The notes under the pieces: model-generated | What the model was told of the DNA's origin: nothing | Database searches by the model: none | What the model saw: the letters and a program-made list of their open reading frames with translations, nothing else | Part shown: piece after piece, positions 27,125 through 36,932 of the stretch | Layout of the letters: each line of letters begins with the position of its first letter | Numbering within the stretch: position 1 is the first letter of the stretch | NCBI RefSeq assembly: GCF_900078685.2 | Contig: NZ_LT546166.1 | Coordinates: 906,286-970,285, forward strand | DNA: 64,000 bases | Origin: Mycolicibacter icosiumassiliensis | GTDB lineage: Bacteria; Actinomycetota; Actinomycetes; Mycobacteriales; Mycobacteriaceae | Direction: 5' to 3' | Made by a program: the position numbers and the translations under genes

Positions 27125-28686
27125 GCGTCGTCTCCTAAGTTCATCGAGTTCTCGACGGAGTATTCGACGCCGTCTGGCCCCACCGCCTGGCCACTCTGCG
27201 GATTGTAGATCCCGGCTGGTCCCCCACCGGGGGTGTAGATGCAGGGGTTCGGTTGTTGCCCGTTGCACTGCACGCTACCCGTCCCCGGCCGGGACAGCGG
27301 GTCACTGGTGGGCGGGGGAGTCCCCGGCACCATATCCGCCGGCAGCGGGTTGAGGCCGGTGTTGACCGACGGCGCCGGAATCACGTGACCCGGCTCGACC
27401 GGCTGGTCACAGCGCGCGCCCAGCGCCGGGCAGGTCCGGATCTGGTTCGGGTCGCCGTACCACGGGTTGGTGCCCAGCGGGACGTACGGCTTGTCGCTGC
27501 GGCATTCCTTCGGGGTGGGGGCCCGCTTACCGGGCACGTCCACACACGGAATGTTGCGCACGCCGCGAACGTTGTTTGCCGGGGTGTCCTGGGGAATCCG
27601 GCAGGAGACATCCGGCAGCTCTGCGGGGCTGGTGTCGGCGAACGCCCGCCACTCCGATGCCGGCAGATAGCCGGTCAGACACGGCGGTGGTGAGTTCAGG
27701 CTCAGGCCCGGAACCGGCACCGGGAAGATCGGTCCCGGGAATGCGCCCAGCGCAACGCCAATTGACGCCCGGCCCTGGTAAGTGGAGCTCACGGTCTGGA
27801 TGATCGAGCCGGCCTGGGGCAGGAAGACCAGCACCTGCTCGGTGTTCCGGTTGTAGCGCTTGGCCATCTCGGTCAGGATCGCCATGTTGGCCATCACCTG
27901 CGGCAGCGAGTCCTTCGTCTCGCTGAACACCGTGTGCACCTGGTCGATCAGCGGCGGCAGCTCCGAGACGATGTGTTTGACCGTGTCATCTCGGCTGGCC
28001 GCCTGACTGGCCAGCACGTTCAGGTTGCGCGCCCATTGGTGAATGGAGTCGCTGGACCCAGTCTGGCTCTCGATGATCGGCGCCGACTTCTCCACAATGT
28101 CGTCGACATCGGCGAGGTTGGTCTTGAAGTCGCCCACGATGGCCTGCGTCGCATCGACGAGACGTTGCAGCGACGGGCCCAAACCGCCGACCGCCGTCGC
28201 GGTCTCGTCGAGCAGAGCCGAGATTTTGCCGGTCGGCAACGCCGCCAATCCACGATTGGCGGTGTCCAGCGCCGGCCCGATCGCTGCCGGGACCGTGCCT
28301 GTGGTGATCGTCTGTCCCTGCTTCAGGTACTGACCCGGGTTACCAGTCGATACCAGATCCAGGTACTGCTCACCGATCGCCGACACGGAGTGCACGTTGG
28401 CGCTGGCATCGACAGGGATCTTGTACTTGCTAGAGATCTGCATCGTCGCCTGCGCACCGGTCTCGGTCGGTTCGACGCCGGTGACGCGACCGATGATGGT
28501 GCCGCGGTAAGTGACGTTTGCGGTCTTGTACAGACCACCCGCCTCAGGCAGATCGGCCTTGAGCGAATACTGGCCCAGGCCCGCCAAGGTGGGCAACCGC
28601 AGGTAGTAGACGCCCAACACCAACAGAGCTACAGCGGTCAGGACGCTGAAGATGACCAGTTGACGCTTGATCTGAGGTTTCAGCAA
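27094..28686 (-). CDS. mce1F: Mce1F lipid-import subunit
   Basis: The product is 530 residues. A membrane helix (about 10-30) is followed by an MCE domain (GLYKTANVTYRGTIIGRVTGVEP, then VSAIGEQYLDLVS). The helical region carries ALPTGKISALLDETATAVGG. A long Pro/Cys-containing tail includes CLTGYLPASEWR, IPCVDVPGKRAPTPKECRS and CNGQQPNPCIYTPGGG. These phrases match what I recall of M. tuberculosis Mce1F (Rv0174, about 515 residues). Together with the adjacent fadD5, this identifies the operon as mce1, which imports long-chain fatty acids. The start overlaps the end of lprK by seven bases. Confidence 0.92.
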   Translation of the reverse strand: MLKPQIKRQLVIFSVLTAVALLVLGVYYLRLPTLAGLGQYSLKADLPEAGGLYKTANVTYRGTIIGRVTGVEPTETGAQATMQISSKYKIPVDASANVHSVSAIGEQYLDLVSTGNPGQYLKQGQTITTGTVPAAIGPALDTANRGLAALPTGKISALLDETATAVGGLGPSLQRLVDATQAIVGDFKTNLADVDDIVEKSAPIIESQTGSSDSIHQWARNLNVLASQAASRDDTVKHIVSELPPLIDQVHTVFSETKDSLPQVMANMAILTEMAKRYNRNTEQVLVFLPQAGSIIQTVSSTYQGRASIGVALGAFPGPIFPVPVPGLSLNSPPPCLTGYLPASEWRAFADTSPAELPDVSCRIPQDTPANNVRGVRNIPCVDVPGKRAPTPKECRSDKPYVPLGTNPWYGDPNQIRTCPALGARCDQPVEPGHVIPAPSVNTGLNPLPADMVPGTPPPTSDPLSRPGTGSVQCNGQQPNPCIYTPGGGPAGIYNPQSGQAVGPDGVEYSVENSMNLGDDAWKGMLAPFR

Positions 28687-29831
28687 TTCCGGTCAGCCCT
28701 TTCCACATATGGACCGCCGGGTGCGGTAGCCGGGTTCGGCGTGTACCGAACGTCCGGGATCATCTTTTCGGGGTCGTGGCCGAAGGACTGCTCCAACGCC
28801 CGCAGCATCCCGGAGAAACCGGTGCCGGTCAGGATCGCGTTGTCGATGGACGCGTAGGTGAGGTCGACCACCAGCGAGGTGTTGATGAAGTCACCGCGGA
28901 CGGCCTTGAAGGCACCGTCGACGTGATACGGCGCGGTGATCATCACCTGCATGAGGTCGGGCAGGTACGGCGACGCCTTGCGCAGTTCCCGTGCCGGGCA
29001 TTGCATCGAGGTCAGCACCTGGTGCAGGTCGGACCGCGCGGGTGCAATCTGCTGATTGACCTGTGTGCCCATCGCGCCCAGTGCGTCGACAGCGTTGATG
29101 AAGACCGCCTGCTGCGCGTTGAAGTACTTGAACAACGGCGGGAAGTCGGTCAGGGCCTTCTCGATGCTGTCGTTGTGCGCACCGAAGTAGCTCAGCAACC
29201 GGTTGCCGGAGTCGATCGCCCGAGTGATGTCCTCACGCTGGTCGTTCAGGCTGCCGATGAACGTGTCCAACTTGGTCAGGAACGCGCGGATCTGGTCGGC
29301 CCGTCCGTTGGACAGAGCGGCGAATTCCGTCGTGATGGTGTCCAGGTCCGACAACCCACCGCGCTGCAGCAGCAGCGCCAGCCCCGCGAGGGTCCGCTCG
29401 ATCGTCGGGTACGACGACGAATTGCTCAGCCCGATGGTGTCGCCGTTGCGGAGTTCACCCTCCGGGTGCTCCGGGGCCCTCAACTCGATGTGCTGCGAAC
29501 CCAGCAAGCTGGTTTGGCCGATCTTCGCCGTGGCGTTGCGCGGCAGGTGAACGTCCTTGTTCAGCCTCAGCTTGAGGGTGGCGACCCAGTTCTTGAGCTC
29601 GATCCGCTCGACCGCGCCGACGAACACGTCGGCGACCAGGACCCGGCTGTTGCCGTTGAGCGCCAAGGTGTCCGGCACCTGGACGTACACCGTGTAGGCA
29701 CCCGGGCCGCTACCCGGACCACCCGGCAACGACACGTTGGCGATACCGCGCCAGCTGCTGCAAGAACTCAGCGTCAGTGCGGCCATCAGCAGCACCAGCG
29801 CCTGCCAGCCGCGGCGGCTGACCGTGTTCAT
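28680..29831 (-). CDS. lprK: Mce1E lipoprotein (LprK)
   Basis: The product is 383 residues from ATG 29831, which has GGAGGACAGCG directly upstream; an ATG at 29849 overlaps the mce1D stop but has no better site. The lipoprotein signal has lipobox LSSC. The MCE domain (NGNSRVLVADVFVGAVERI, then GQTSLLGSQHIELRAP), helical region and C-terminus GTGFSGMLRALEQSFGHDPE with YTPNPATAPGGPYVER resemble LprK (Rv0173). It is predicted to anchor the periplasmic Mce tunnel by lipid modification. Contrast it with the interrupted MceE of the other operon. Confidence 0.9.
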   Translation of the reverse strand: MNTVSRRGWQALVLLMAALTLSSCSSWRGIANVSLPGGPGSGPGAYTVYVQVPDTLALNGNSRVLVADVFVGAVERIELKNWVATLKLRLNKDVHLPRNATAKIGQTSLLGSQHIELRAPEHPEGELRNGDTIGLSNSSSYPTIERTLAGLALLLQRGGLSDLDTITTEFAALSNGRADQIRAFLTKLDTFIGSLNDQREDITRAIDSGNRLLSYFGAHNDSIEKALTDFPPLFKYFNAQQAVFINAVDALGAMGTQVNQQIAPARSDLHQVLTSMQCPARELRKASPYLPDLMQVMITAPYHVDGAFKAVRGDFINTSLVVDLTYASIDNAILTGTGFSGMLRALEQSFGHDPEKMIPDVRYTPNPATAPGGPYVERADRNC

Positions 29832-29848
29832 CGCTGTCCTCCGTCTCA

Positions 29849-31414
29849 TCAGCCGTTACCTCGCGGCGGCAGCGGTGCCACCGGCCCCGGAATCACGTTC
29901 GGTCCCGGCGGCGGCGGCGCTATCGGCGCCACCCCAGGCGGCTGGCCGATGAACGGCAGCGGGCCGGCGGACTCGTCATACGAGTTAGGCGGACCGGGCG
30001 GTGTCTGGTACTGCGAGTTGACCGGAGCGGGGTCGGGTCCACCCATCAACTGCGCCAACGATTCCGGGGTCAGCAGTCGCGCGGTGTCATGACCGGGCTC
30101 CACACCCTGCATTCCAGGCGCGGTGATCCAGCCCGGCTGGGTGTTGCGGTGCGACGTCGGGGTGTCAGGCACCCAGATTCCCGGGACGGTGGTGTCCTTG
30201 TAGCCCGGTGGCGGCTGCAGCCGCGGCTCGGAGTACGCGATCTCCTTGGGCGTGGTGTAGGCACTCGTCCAGATGTTGATACCGAACGGCAGGTAGTTGA
30301 ACTTGATCGCGTCGGCAACCGGTGCCAGGTATTCCGCGCACAGCTCCGCAGAGTCCTGGTAGCCCAGGCGGCTGCCGGCCTGAATCGCACTGCAGATGAA
30401 CTCCATCGGGTTGGCGAAGTTCACGATGACCGGGGAGCCCAGGACCATGCCCTGCGCCGGGTGGTAGATCTCGTCCACACCGGCCAGCACGTTGGGCAGG
30501 ATGTGTAGGGAGGTCTCGAAGCCGTCCAGTGCATCCGGTTGGGTGATGGCCGTCGTCACCTCGGCAACGTTGTTGATGCTTTTCACCAGCGGCTTGGCGT
30601 TCTGGTTCAAGAACGCCTTGACGATCGTCATGGTGGCGTAGAACTGGTCGGTAGCCGTTGCCAGGGCCTGGTCGGTGCTGTTCAGGTTGCTGGTGAACTT
30701 GGCCAGGTCATGGTTGAGCGCGACGAACTGCTGGTCGTTGTGGTCAAGCGCCTTGACGAACAACGACAGGCTGCGAACCACCGCGAAGAAGTCACCGCGG
30801 CCCTTGTTCAGGGCGGTCAGGGCGTCCGACAGGCTGTCGAACGCGGTGTTGATCTCCTGGCCCTTGCCGGACAGTCCATCGGCGAACGATTCAATGGCGT
30901 CGCCGATCGGTCCCTTGGGCTGCTCGGGCGTCGGACCCAACTTGTTGATGATGTTGGTGACATCGTTGCGCAGCGTGTCCCATTCGACCGGGACCTCGGT
31001 GCGGTCCTCCGGGATCACCGCCTTGTTGGCCAGCACGGCCCCACCGCGGTACGGCGGCTCCAGCTGAATGGTCCGTGACGCGACCAGAGTCGGGTTCAAG
31101 ATGATCGCCTTGGCGTCGGCGGGCACCTTGTACTTGCTGTTGTAGTGCAGCGTCACCTTCATCTTGTCGCCGGCCGGCTCGATCTTGTCGATCGCTCCGA
31201 CCCGGACACCCATGATCTGCACCGCGTCACCGGGGTACAACGCGTCAGTCTGCGGGAAGTACGCGACGACCGAGGTGCTGTTGAGCTTGCGGAAGAGCTG
31301 CACTCCCCCGAAGCCGGCCACCAGCGCCAGTGCCAGCAGCAGTGACCCGACGATCACCGTTGTCCGCGACCGCTCCGGCAGTCGCATATTGCGAATATCA
31401 AAGACCGTGCTCAT
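29849..31414 (-). CDS. mce1D: Mce1D lipid-import subunit
   Basis: The product is 521 residues. The N-terminus MRLPERSRTT precedes a membrane helix (about 20-40). An MCE domain (TDALYPGDAVQIMGVRVGAI, then IILNPTLVASRTIQLEPPY) and a helical region rich in Leu and Asn follow. The C-terminal 130 residues are Pro-rich and include EIAYSEPRLQPPPGYKDTTVPGI-like phrases and a closing stretch of Pro and Gly. Length and order match M. tuberculosis Rv0172. It follows mce1C after six bases. Confidence 0.9.
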   Translation of the reverse strand: MSTVFDIRNMRLPERSRTTVIVGSLLLALALVAGFGGVQLFRKLNSTSVVAYFPQTDALYPGDAVQIMGVRVGAIDKIEPAGDKMKVTLHYNSKYKVPADAKAIILNPTLVASRTIQLEPPYRGGAVLANKAVIPEDRTEVPVEWDTLRNDVTNIINKLGPTPEQPKGPIGDAIESFADGLSGKGQEINTAFDSLSDALTALNKGRGDFFAVVRSLSLFVKALDHNDQQFVALNHDLAKFTSNLNSTDQALATATDQFYATMTIVKAFLNQNAKPLVKSINNVAEVTTAITQPDALDGFETSLHILPNVLAGVDEIYHPAQGMVLGSPVIVNFANPMEFICSAIQAGSRLGYQDSAELCAEYLAPVADAIKFNYLPFGINIWTSAYTTPKEIAYSEPRLQPPPGYKDTTVPGIWVPDTPTSHRNTQPGWITAPGMQGVEPGHDTARLLTPESLAQLMGGPDPAPVNSQYQTPPGPPNSYDESAGPLPFIGQPPGVAPIAPPPPGPNVIPGPVAPLPPRGNG

Positions 31415-31420
31415 GGCTGG

Positions 31421-33019
31421 CTACCTTCCCTCCAGCGAGCCGCCGCCGCCACCGGGCTGGCTGTTGCCGCCTTCACCGGGAGCGATGAACGGCGCCGGCA
31501 ATTGGTTGCCCGGTCCGGGCGGTGCCGGCGGACCGGGTGCCCTGGGTCCGGGTGGCGGTGCCGCGCCCGGGTTGGCAGGAGCCGGGCCGGCGACCGGGCC
31601 CATGGGCTCGGAACGCCCGCCGGGATTGGCGTCGGGCATCGGAACCGGGGTGCCCGGCACCAACGGCGGTGTCTCGCCCGGACGACCGGCGATCGAGATT
31701 CCCGGCGACGACCCGATGCCGTCCGGGTTTGCCGGCGAGACCAACACATCGGTCGGGCCCGGGTACGGTCCGCTGTGTCCGAACGGGCCGTCATTCGGGT
31801 CCAGGTTGGCGCACGGCAGTGGGTTGCCCGGGGTCGGGAACATGCCCGCGGCAGGTGCGTAGGAGCACGGCGATCCGGGCGCTACGGCCGGGCCCGGGTG
31901 CTCGGGGGTGCCTTCGATCACCTGCGGCGCGGGTGGCGGCGCACCGTTGGCGAACCTGGTCCCGTTGGGGTCGGGGTAGCGGAACTCCGGCAGGCCGGCG
32001 TTGCGCCAGAATTCCTCCGGCGAGATGCCACGCTTCTTGAACGCTGCGTCGACCCATGGCTGCAGGATCCAGTACGGGATCAGGTTCAGCGTCGAGACCT
32101 TGAAGTAGGGGCCCGAGGCGATCGCGTCATTGACGATCGTCAGGTACCTACCCAGGATGGTGAACATTTCCCTGAGGTCATCTTGGCGCCGCACCAACAT
32201 GTCGGTGATGTTGGAGGCCTCGGTGAACACGTGGTTCAGATCCAGGCCCGGATTGTCACGGACCAAGCCCTGGACCTGCTCGCCGAAGTAGGCGATGTTG
32301 CCCAGCAACGCTGAGATCGCCTGGCTGCGCTGGTTGACCGCGGCCGACAGGGTCTGGGTGTTGCGCAGCAGGGCATCGATCTGGCCGCTGCGGTCGCCGA
32401 TCACACTTGCGACCTGGTTGGTCTGTGCCAGCAGGTGGGTGATCTCCTCGTCCCGCTTGCCGATGGTGTCGGAGAACTTCGCGACGCCGTCGAGCGCGGC
32501 GCTCAAGTCGGGGTAGGTCTGATCGACCGTCTCGGACAGCACCTTCAGCGACTTCTTGACCGTGTCGATGTCCCAGCCGGACGCGGCTTTGGTGGCGTCG
32601 AAGACCGCATCGTAGAGCTGGTAGGGCGTGGTGCTCTGTCCCAGCGGCAGGACTGCCTGCGGCGCGATGCGGCGCTCGCCCTTGGGCTCGATGGACAGCA
32701 CCTTCTTACCCAGGATGGTGTCGGTCTTGACACCGATTCGGCTGTCGCTGCCGATCGGGTTGGCCCCGACCGAGAACTTCACCAGGACATGGTCGCCAGC
32801 GATCGACAGGTCCTGGACCTTGCCGACGTCCACACCCGAGATACGCACCTTGTCGCCGGCGGTCAGGCCGCCGGTGTCGGAGAGCTCTCCGAAGTAACTC
32901 GGCTCGGCGAAGAGCATCGGCACCGAGGTGAAGGTCTGACCCACCAGGGTTACCAACGCCAGTGTGGTGACGCCGATGATGCCGATCCGTGCCCGGTTGG
33001 GCGGTTCCAGAGTTCTCAC
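31421..33019 (-). CDS. mce1C: Mce1C lipid-import subunit
   Basis: The product is 532 residues. GTG 33019 shares GTGA with the mce1B stop and gives the N-terminus RTLEPPNRARIG, the start I recall for Mce1C (Rv0171); a frame reaching 33052 reads back into mce1B. A membrane helix (about 12-32), MCE domain (GLTAGDKVRISGVDVGKVQDL, then TILGKKVLSIEPKG) and helical region (AASGWDIDTVKKSLKVLSE) follow. The last 150 residues are Pro/Gly-rich with PNGTRFANGAPPPAP and GSPCSY. The tail is longer than in the C subunit of the other operon. Confidence 0.9.
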   Translation of the reverse strand: MRTLEPPNRARIGIIGVTTLALVTLVGQTFTSVPMLFAEPSYFGELSDTGGLTAGDKVRISGVDVGKVQDLSIAGDHVLVKFSVGANPIGSDSRIGVKTDTILGKKVLSIEPKGERRIAPQAVLPLGQSTTPYQLYDAVFDATKAASGWDIDTVKKSLKVLSETVDQTYPDLSAALDGVAKFSDTIGKRDEEITHLLAQTNQVASVIGDRSGQIDALLRNTQTLSAAVNQRSQAISALLGNIAYFGEQVQGLVRDNPGLDLNHVFTEASNITDMLVRRQDDLREMFTILGRYLTIVNDAIASGPYFKVSTLNLIPYWILQPWVDAAFKKRGISPEEFWRNAGLPEFRYPDPNGTRFANGAPPPAPQVIEGTPEHPGPAVAPGSPCSYAPAAGMFPTPGNPLPCANLDPNDGPFGHSGPYPGPTDVLVSPANPDGIGSSPGISIAGRPGETPPLVPGTPVPMPDANPGGRSEPMGPVAGPAPANPGAAPPPGPRAPGPPAPPGPGNQLPAPFIAPGEGGNSQPGGGGGSLEGR

Positions 33020-34044
33020 TGGGGCGTGCACCTCCCCGTCGGTTGCTGCCACAACCGGACGTTTCGAACCGGTCCGCCTGGCTGCAATCCGGGAAGCTTG
33101 ATGGTCGCGTCGCAGATGTAGAAGTTGAAGAAGTCACCGTAAACACCGGTGCGCCCGATCAGCTTCAACGCCTTGGGAATCTTCTGCAGCAGCTGGTCGA
33201 CATCGTCGAGCCGGTCCGCCGGCTCCGGTCCCGCCACCGGGAAGATGCTGTGCAGCTGCTTCCGGTTGTCGGCCAGCAGATCCGCGAGATTGCCGGCGGC
33301 GTTACCGAATTCCGCGGTGCCGTTCGCCAAGCCGGTGGCGTTGTTGTTCAACCCCTTGACCAGTTTGTCGAAGTTGTCGACCGTCTCGTCGAAGGTCTGG
33401 CGATGCCGAACCGCGGTGTCCAGGACCACGTTCAAGTTCTTGATGACTTCGCCGATGGCCGCATCCCGGTCGGCGATGTGGGCGGTCAGCGAAGCGGTCT
33501 GTTCCAGGATGTCGTTGATGGTGCCGCCCTGGCCCTGGAAGACCGTCACGATGGTCGACGCGATGGTGTTGATCTTTTCCGGGTCCAGCGCCCGGAACAC
33601 CGGCTTGAAACCGCCGATCAGCGCGTCCAGGTCCAGCGCCGGCTCGGTGCGGGAGGCAGGGATGAAACCGCCCATGGGCAACCGCTGGTCGGCACCTTCG
33701 CCGTCGCCCCGCTTGAGCTCCAGGTAACGATTGCCGATGAGGTCGGAGTAGCGAATCTGTGCGGTGGTCGACTGGAACAGCGGCAGCGACCGGTCGACGT
33801 CGAAGTCCACCACTGCCCGACGACCGCCGTCGACCAGCCGGACCCTCTTGACCTTGCCGATCTCCACGCCGGAGGCGCGGACGAACTGACCCTGGCGCAG
33901 GCCACTGGCGTTGCTGAATTCGGCGGAGTAGCGGGCCGTCCGGTCGAACCGGATCTGCCCGAAGACCACGACGAGTCCGACCGTGAAGAGCAGCAGCACC
34001 GAGCCGACGGCGCCGAGTTTGAGGGCGGTTCTGGTGATGTTCAT
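33016..34044 (-). CDS. mce1B: Mce1B lipid-import subunit
   Basis: The product is 342 residues; ATG 34044 overlaps the mce1A stop as ATGA. A membrane helix (about 10-30) precedes an MCE domain (GLRQGQFVRASGVEIGKVKRV, then DLIGNRYLELKRGD). The phrases ALDLDALIGGFKPVFRALDPEK and FQGQGGTINDIL, and the C-terminus YGDFFNFYICDATIKLPG..QQPTGRCTPQ, match recalled Mce1B (Rv0170). It ends in a GTGA overlap with mce1C. Confidence 0.92.
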   Translation of the reverse strand: MNITRTALKLGAVGSVLLLFTVGLVVVFGQIRFDRTARYSAEFSNASGLRQGQFVRASGVEIGKVKRVRLVDGGRRAVVDFDVDRSLPLFQSTTAQIRYSDLIGNRYLELKRGDGEGADQRLPMGGFIPASRTEPALDLDALIGGFKPVFRALDPEKINTIASTIVTVFQGQGGTINDILEQTASLTAHIADRDAAIGEVIKNLNVVLDTAVRHRQTFDETVDNFDKLVKGLNNNATGLANGTAEFGNAAGNLADLLADNRKQLHSIFPVAGPEPADRLDDVDQLLQKIPKALKLIGRTGVYGDFFNFYICDATIKLPGLQPGGPVRNVRLWQQPTGRCTPQ

Positions 34045-35261
34045 GGGTTAATCGTGTAATCCCCGACTTGGCGACCCCAGACGTAATCAATAGCCAGGGG
34101 CGATCCGGTATCAAAGTGGTTGTACGGCGCTTGGCTGACTCCCGTGTCGGCCACCAGGTAAGGCGCCGGCCAGAAGTCGTGGGTGATTTCCTGCCAGCAG
34201 CCCGGCGCACCGCCGGGGCCGCCGCGGGCGTTGTAACGCGGCAGGTTATCGGGATAGATGTACGGGTTGGCCGGTCCGACCAGTTCACTGACGGTGTCGA
34301 GCGCGTAGCCGTCGCCGCCCAGGAATTCGTAGACCTTGGGTGCGCCCTCGGCGAGGTTGCGGATGGCGCAGAACAACTCCGGGCTGTACTCATCCAGCAG
34401 TGCCGACACCGGTACCAGGTCGGAGAACTGCGCACGGAAGTACGGACCGAACCGCTGGGTGACGTCCGCCCCGAGGTTGCCCACCCCGGCTGCGCCCAGC
34501 AATGCGGCGTCCAGTTCCTTCTGCTGGTTGGTGATCGTCTTGACGGTGACGCTCGAGCTGTCCAAGAAGCCGATCAGATCCGGTGCTCCGTCGGCGTAGA
34601 CCTCGCCCAGGTTCGCGAAGCCCTTGAGGTCGCGGCGGAACGAGGGCATCCGCGCGTTGACGTCGTCGAGGATCGCGTTGCCGTTGACCAGTGATTCGCC
34701 GAGCTTGTCACCCAACCCGGTCAACGCCTCCGCCGCGGCGTGCAGCGTCAGGTTCAGTTTGATCGGGTCGATGTGTTCCGACAGGTTGTTGACGGTCTCG
34801 AACAGCGTGTTGAGCTCCGTCGTCACCGAGGTCGCGATGATGCTCTTGGTGGTGATGCGTTCCCGGGCGGGGTGCTCCGGTGCGGTCAGCGACACGTACT
34901 TGTTGCCGAACAGCGTGGTCGCCAGAATGTCGGCTTTGACGTTGGACGGAATCAGCTTGATGTACTTGGGGTTCACGTCGAGGGTGAACTTGGCGGCCGG
35001 CTTGTTCTCGTACTCCGTCGGCGCAATCGCCGCGACGCGCCCGATCTGAACGCCGTTGTAGGTCACCGGACCACCCGGATCCATCACCAGGCCGGCGCGC
35101 GGGGCCACCATCGTCAGCGACGTCGTCTTGGTGAAGGCACCGCGGAACTGGCCATAGACCAGCCCCCCGATCAGCGCGAGGATCGCGAAGGTCACTATGC
35201 CCGCGAGCCGGAACGGCGGGTTATGTACGTTGCTCTGCTTCCCGGTTGCCATGCGCGTCAC
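34041..35261 (-). CDS. mce1A: Mce1A lipid-import subunit, shorter than usual
   Basis: The product is 406 residues, about 48 fewer than M. tuberculosis Mce1A (454). A membrane helix (about 20-40), MCE domain (GPVTYNGVQIGRVAAIAP, then ATTLFGNKYVSLTAP) and helical region (PIKLNLTLHAAAEALTGLGDKLGE) are normal. The C-terminal part goes from GGDGYALDTVSELV directly to NPYIYPDNLPRYNARGGPGG. The M. tuberculosis protein, as I recall it, has a hydrophobic stretch of about 45 residues between these two. The end YVWGRQVGDYTINP is conserved. The start ATG overlaps the yrbE1B stop. Confidence 0.88.
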   Translation of the reverse strand: MTRMATGKQSNVHNPPFRLAGIVTFAILALIGGLVYGQFRGAFTKTTSLTMVAPRAGLVMDPGGPVTYNGVQIGRVAAIAPTEYENKPAAKFTLDVNPKYIKLIPSNVKADILATTLFGNKYVSLTAPEHPARERITTKSIIATSVTTELNTLFETVNNLSEHIDPIKLNLTLHAAAEALTGLGDKLGESLVNGNAILDDVNARMPSFRRDLKGFANLGEVYADGAPDLIGFLDSSSVTVKTITNQQKELDAALLGAAGVGNLGADVTQRFGPYFRAQFSDLVPVSALLDEYSPELFCAIRNLAEGAPKVYEFLGGDGYALDTVSELVGPANPYIYPDNLPRYNARGGPGGAPGCWQEITHDFWPAPYLVADTGVSQAPYNHFDTGSPLAIDYVWGRQVGDYTINP

Positions 35262-36127
35262 ATCGTTAGGTTGAAGTTGGGGTCGACGCCGTAGAGCGCC
35301 AACGCTGCGAGCAGCACCACTGTGGGCACCGTGATCAGGGACAGGCGCATCGACTGGCCCACGGCGGCGCCGACGCCGACCGGACCGCCACTGGCGTTGA
35401 ACCCGTAATAACAGTGCGTGACCATGACCACCACCGCGATCAAGATGGTTTCAACGAACGACCAGAACACGTCGTCTGGCCGCAAGAACGTTCGGAAGTA
35501 GTGGTCGTAGGTACCCGACGACTGCCCGAAGAACAACGTGGTGACAATCTGCGGTGCGGCGAACGCCATGATCAGCGCGAGGGCGTACAGCGGGATGATC
35601 ACCGTGAAACCGGCCACCACGCGGGTCGACACCAGGTAGGCGATCGAGTTGATGCCCATCACTTCGAGGGCGTCGATCTCCTCGCTGATGCGCATCGCGC
35701 CCAGTTCGGCAGTGGCGCCCGCCCCGACCGTCGCAGCCAACGCGATACCGGCGTTGACCGGGCCGACCACGCGGACGTTGACCAGGGCCGCGGCGAAACC
35801 GGTGTAGGTCTCCACACCGATGTTGCCCAGCGAGGTGAAGCCCTGGATCGCGATGAGCGAGCCGCCGGCCAGCATCACGAAGCCCATGATGGCGACGGTG
35901 CCGCCGATCACGGCCATGGCGCCGGTGCCCATGCCCAATTCGGCGACCAAACGCAGCGTCTCGGTGCGGTACCGCCGCAGCGCCCACGGGATCTGCCGGA
36001 GGGCGGTCTGCGAGAACCAGCCGAGCCGACCGCTCCTTTCCAGCCCGCGGCCGGCCATCCCGACGTAACGCTGGTAGTTCGCAACCAGCCCGGGAAAGCG
36101 GCCCCGGACTACTGTCGATGTCGACAT
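35258..36127 (-). CDS. yrbE1B: YrbE1B permease
   Basis: The product is 289 residues of the MlaE/YrbE family. It has a membrane-embedded core and the coupling loop ELGAMRISEEIDALEVMGINS, then THCYYGFNASGGPVGVG typical of B subunits. It forms the inner membrane channel of the Mce1 fatty-acid importer with YrbE1A, which lies one base upstream. Its stop overlaps the mce1A start by four bases. Confidence 0.92.
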   Translation of the reverse strand: MSTSTVVRGRFPGLVANYQRYVGMAGRGLERSGRLGWFSQTALRQIPWALRRYRTETLRLVAELGMGTGAMAVIGGTVAIMGFVMLAGGSLIAIQGFTSLGNIGVETYTGFAAALVNVRVVGPVNAGIALAATVGAGATAELGAMRISEEIDALEVMGINSIAYLVSTRVVAGFTVIIPLYALALIMAFAAPQIVTTLFFGQSSGTYDHYFRTFLRPDDVFWSFVETILIAVVVMVTHCYYGFNASGGPVGVGAAVGQSMRLSLITVPTVVLLAALALYGVDPNFNLTM

Positions 36128-36128
36128 G

Positions 36129-36932
36129 TCAGGTCCCCGTTCCGAACTTCACGCCGATGGTGGTCAGCACCACGTTCACGGCGAACAACGCAAGCACGCA
36201 CAGCACGACTGTTTCGTTGACGGCCGTGCCCAGGCCCTTCGACCCGCCGCGGACGGTAAGTCCTCGGTAGCAACCGACTAAGCCGGCGATAAGTCCGAAC
36301 ACGCTGGCTTTCACCGTTGAGATGATCACCTCGGGCAGCCCGGTTAGCAGAGTCAGCGTGGACAGGTAGGCGCCGCCGGACACGTTCTGCAGGTAAACGC
36401 CGAACAGGAAGCCGCCGGTCAAGCCGATCACAATCACCAACGCGTTGAGGAGCAGCGCCACCACGGTCGCGGCGATCACCCGGGGCACCACCAGTCGATG
36501 GACCGGGTCGATGCCGAGCACCTCCATCGCGTCGATCTCTTCGCGGATGGTGCGGGCACCCAGGTCGGCACAGATCGCGGTGGACCCGGCGCCGGCGACC
36601 ACCAGCACGGTGACCAGCGGACCCAGCTGGGTGACCGCTGCGATGCCCGCTCCAGCGCCGGAAACGTCGGCAGCACCGAACTGCGCCAACAGGATATTCA
36701 GCGTGAAGACCAGCAGCACGGTGAGCGGAATGGCGACCGCGATGGTCGGAATGATGGCGACACTGGTGATGAACCAGCCCTGCTGCAGCGTCTCACGCCA
36801 TTGGAACGGGCGTACGAAAAGCGCACGGGCGGTCAGGGCACACATTCTGAAGAATCCGCCGACCATGATCAGCGGCGGCAGTATCCGATCCCGGAGGAAG
36901 TCGGTCACCCGGGGACGCGCTGGAGCCGTCAT
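36129..36932 (-). CDS. yrbE1A: YrbE1A permease
   Basis: The product is 267 residues from ATG 36932, behind GAGGGGGGTGAC. The sequence FFRMCALTARALF, NILLAQFGAADVSGAGAG, GARTIREEIDAMEVLGIDPVHRLVVPR and RGLTVRGGSKGLGTAVNETV is almost the M. tuberculosis YrbE1A text, so this is the first permease gene of mce1. It is preceded by 266 non-coding bases and then fadD5 on the same strand. Confidence 0.93.
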   Translation of the reverse strand: MTAPARPRVTDFLRDRILPPLIMVGGFFRMCALTARALFVRPFQWRETLQQGWFITSVAIIPTIAVAIPLTVLLVFTLNILLAQFGAADVSGAGAGIAAVTQLGPLVTVLVVAGAGSTAICADLGARTIREEIDAMEVLGIDPVHRLVVPRVIAATVVALLLNALVIVIGLTGGFLFGVYLQNVSGGAYLSTLTLLTGLPEVIISTVKASVFGLIAGLVGCYRGLTVRGGSKGLGTAVNETVVLCVLALFAVNVVLTTIGVKFGTGT

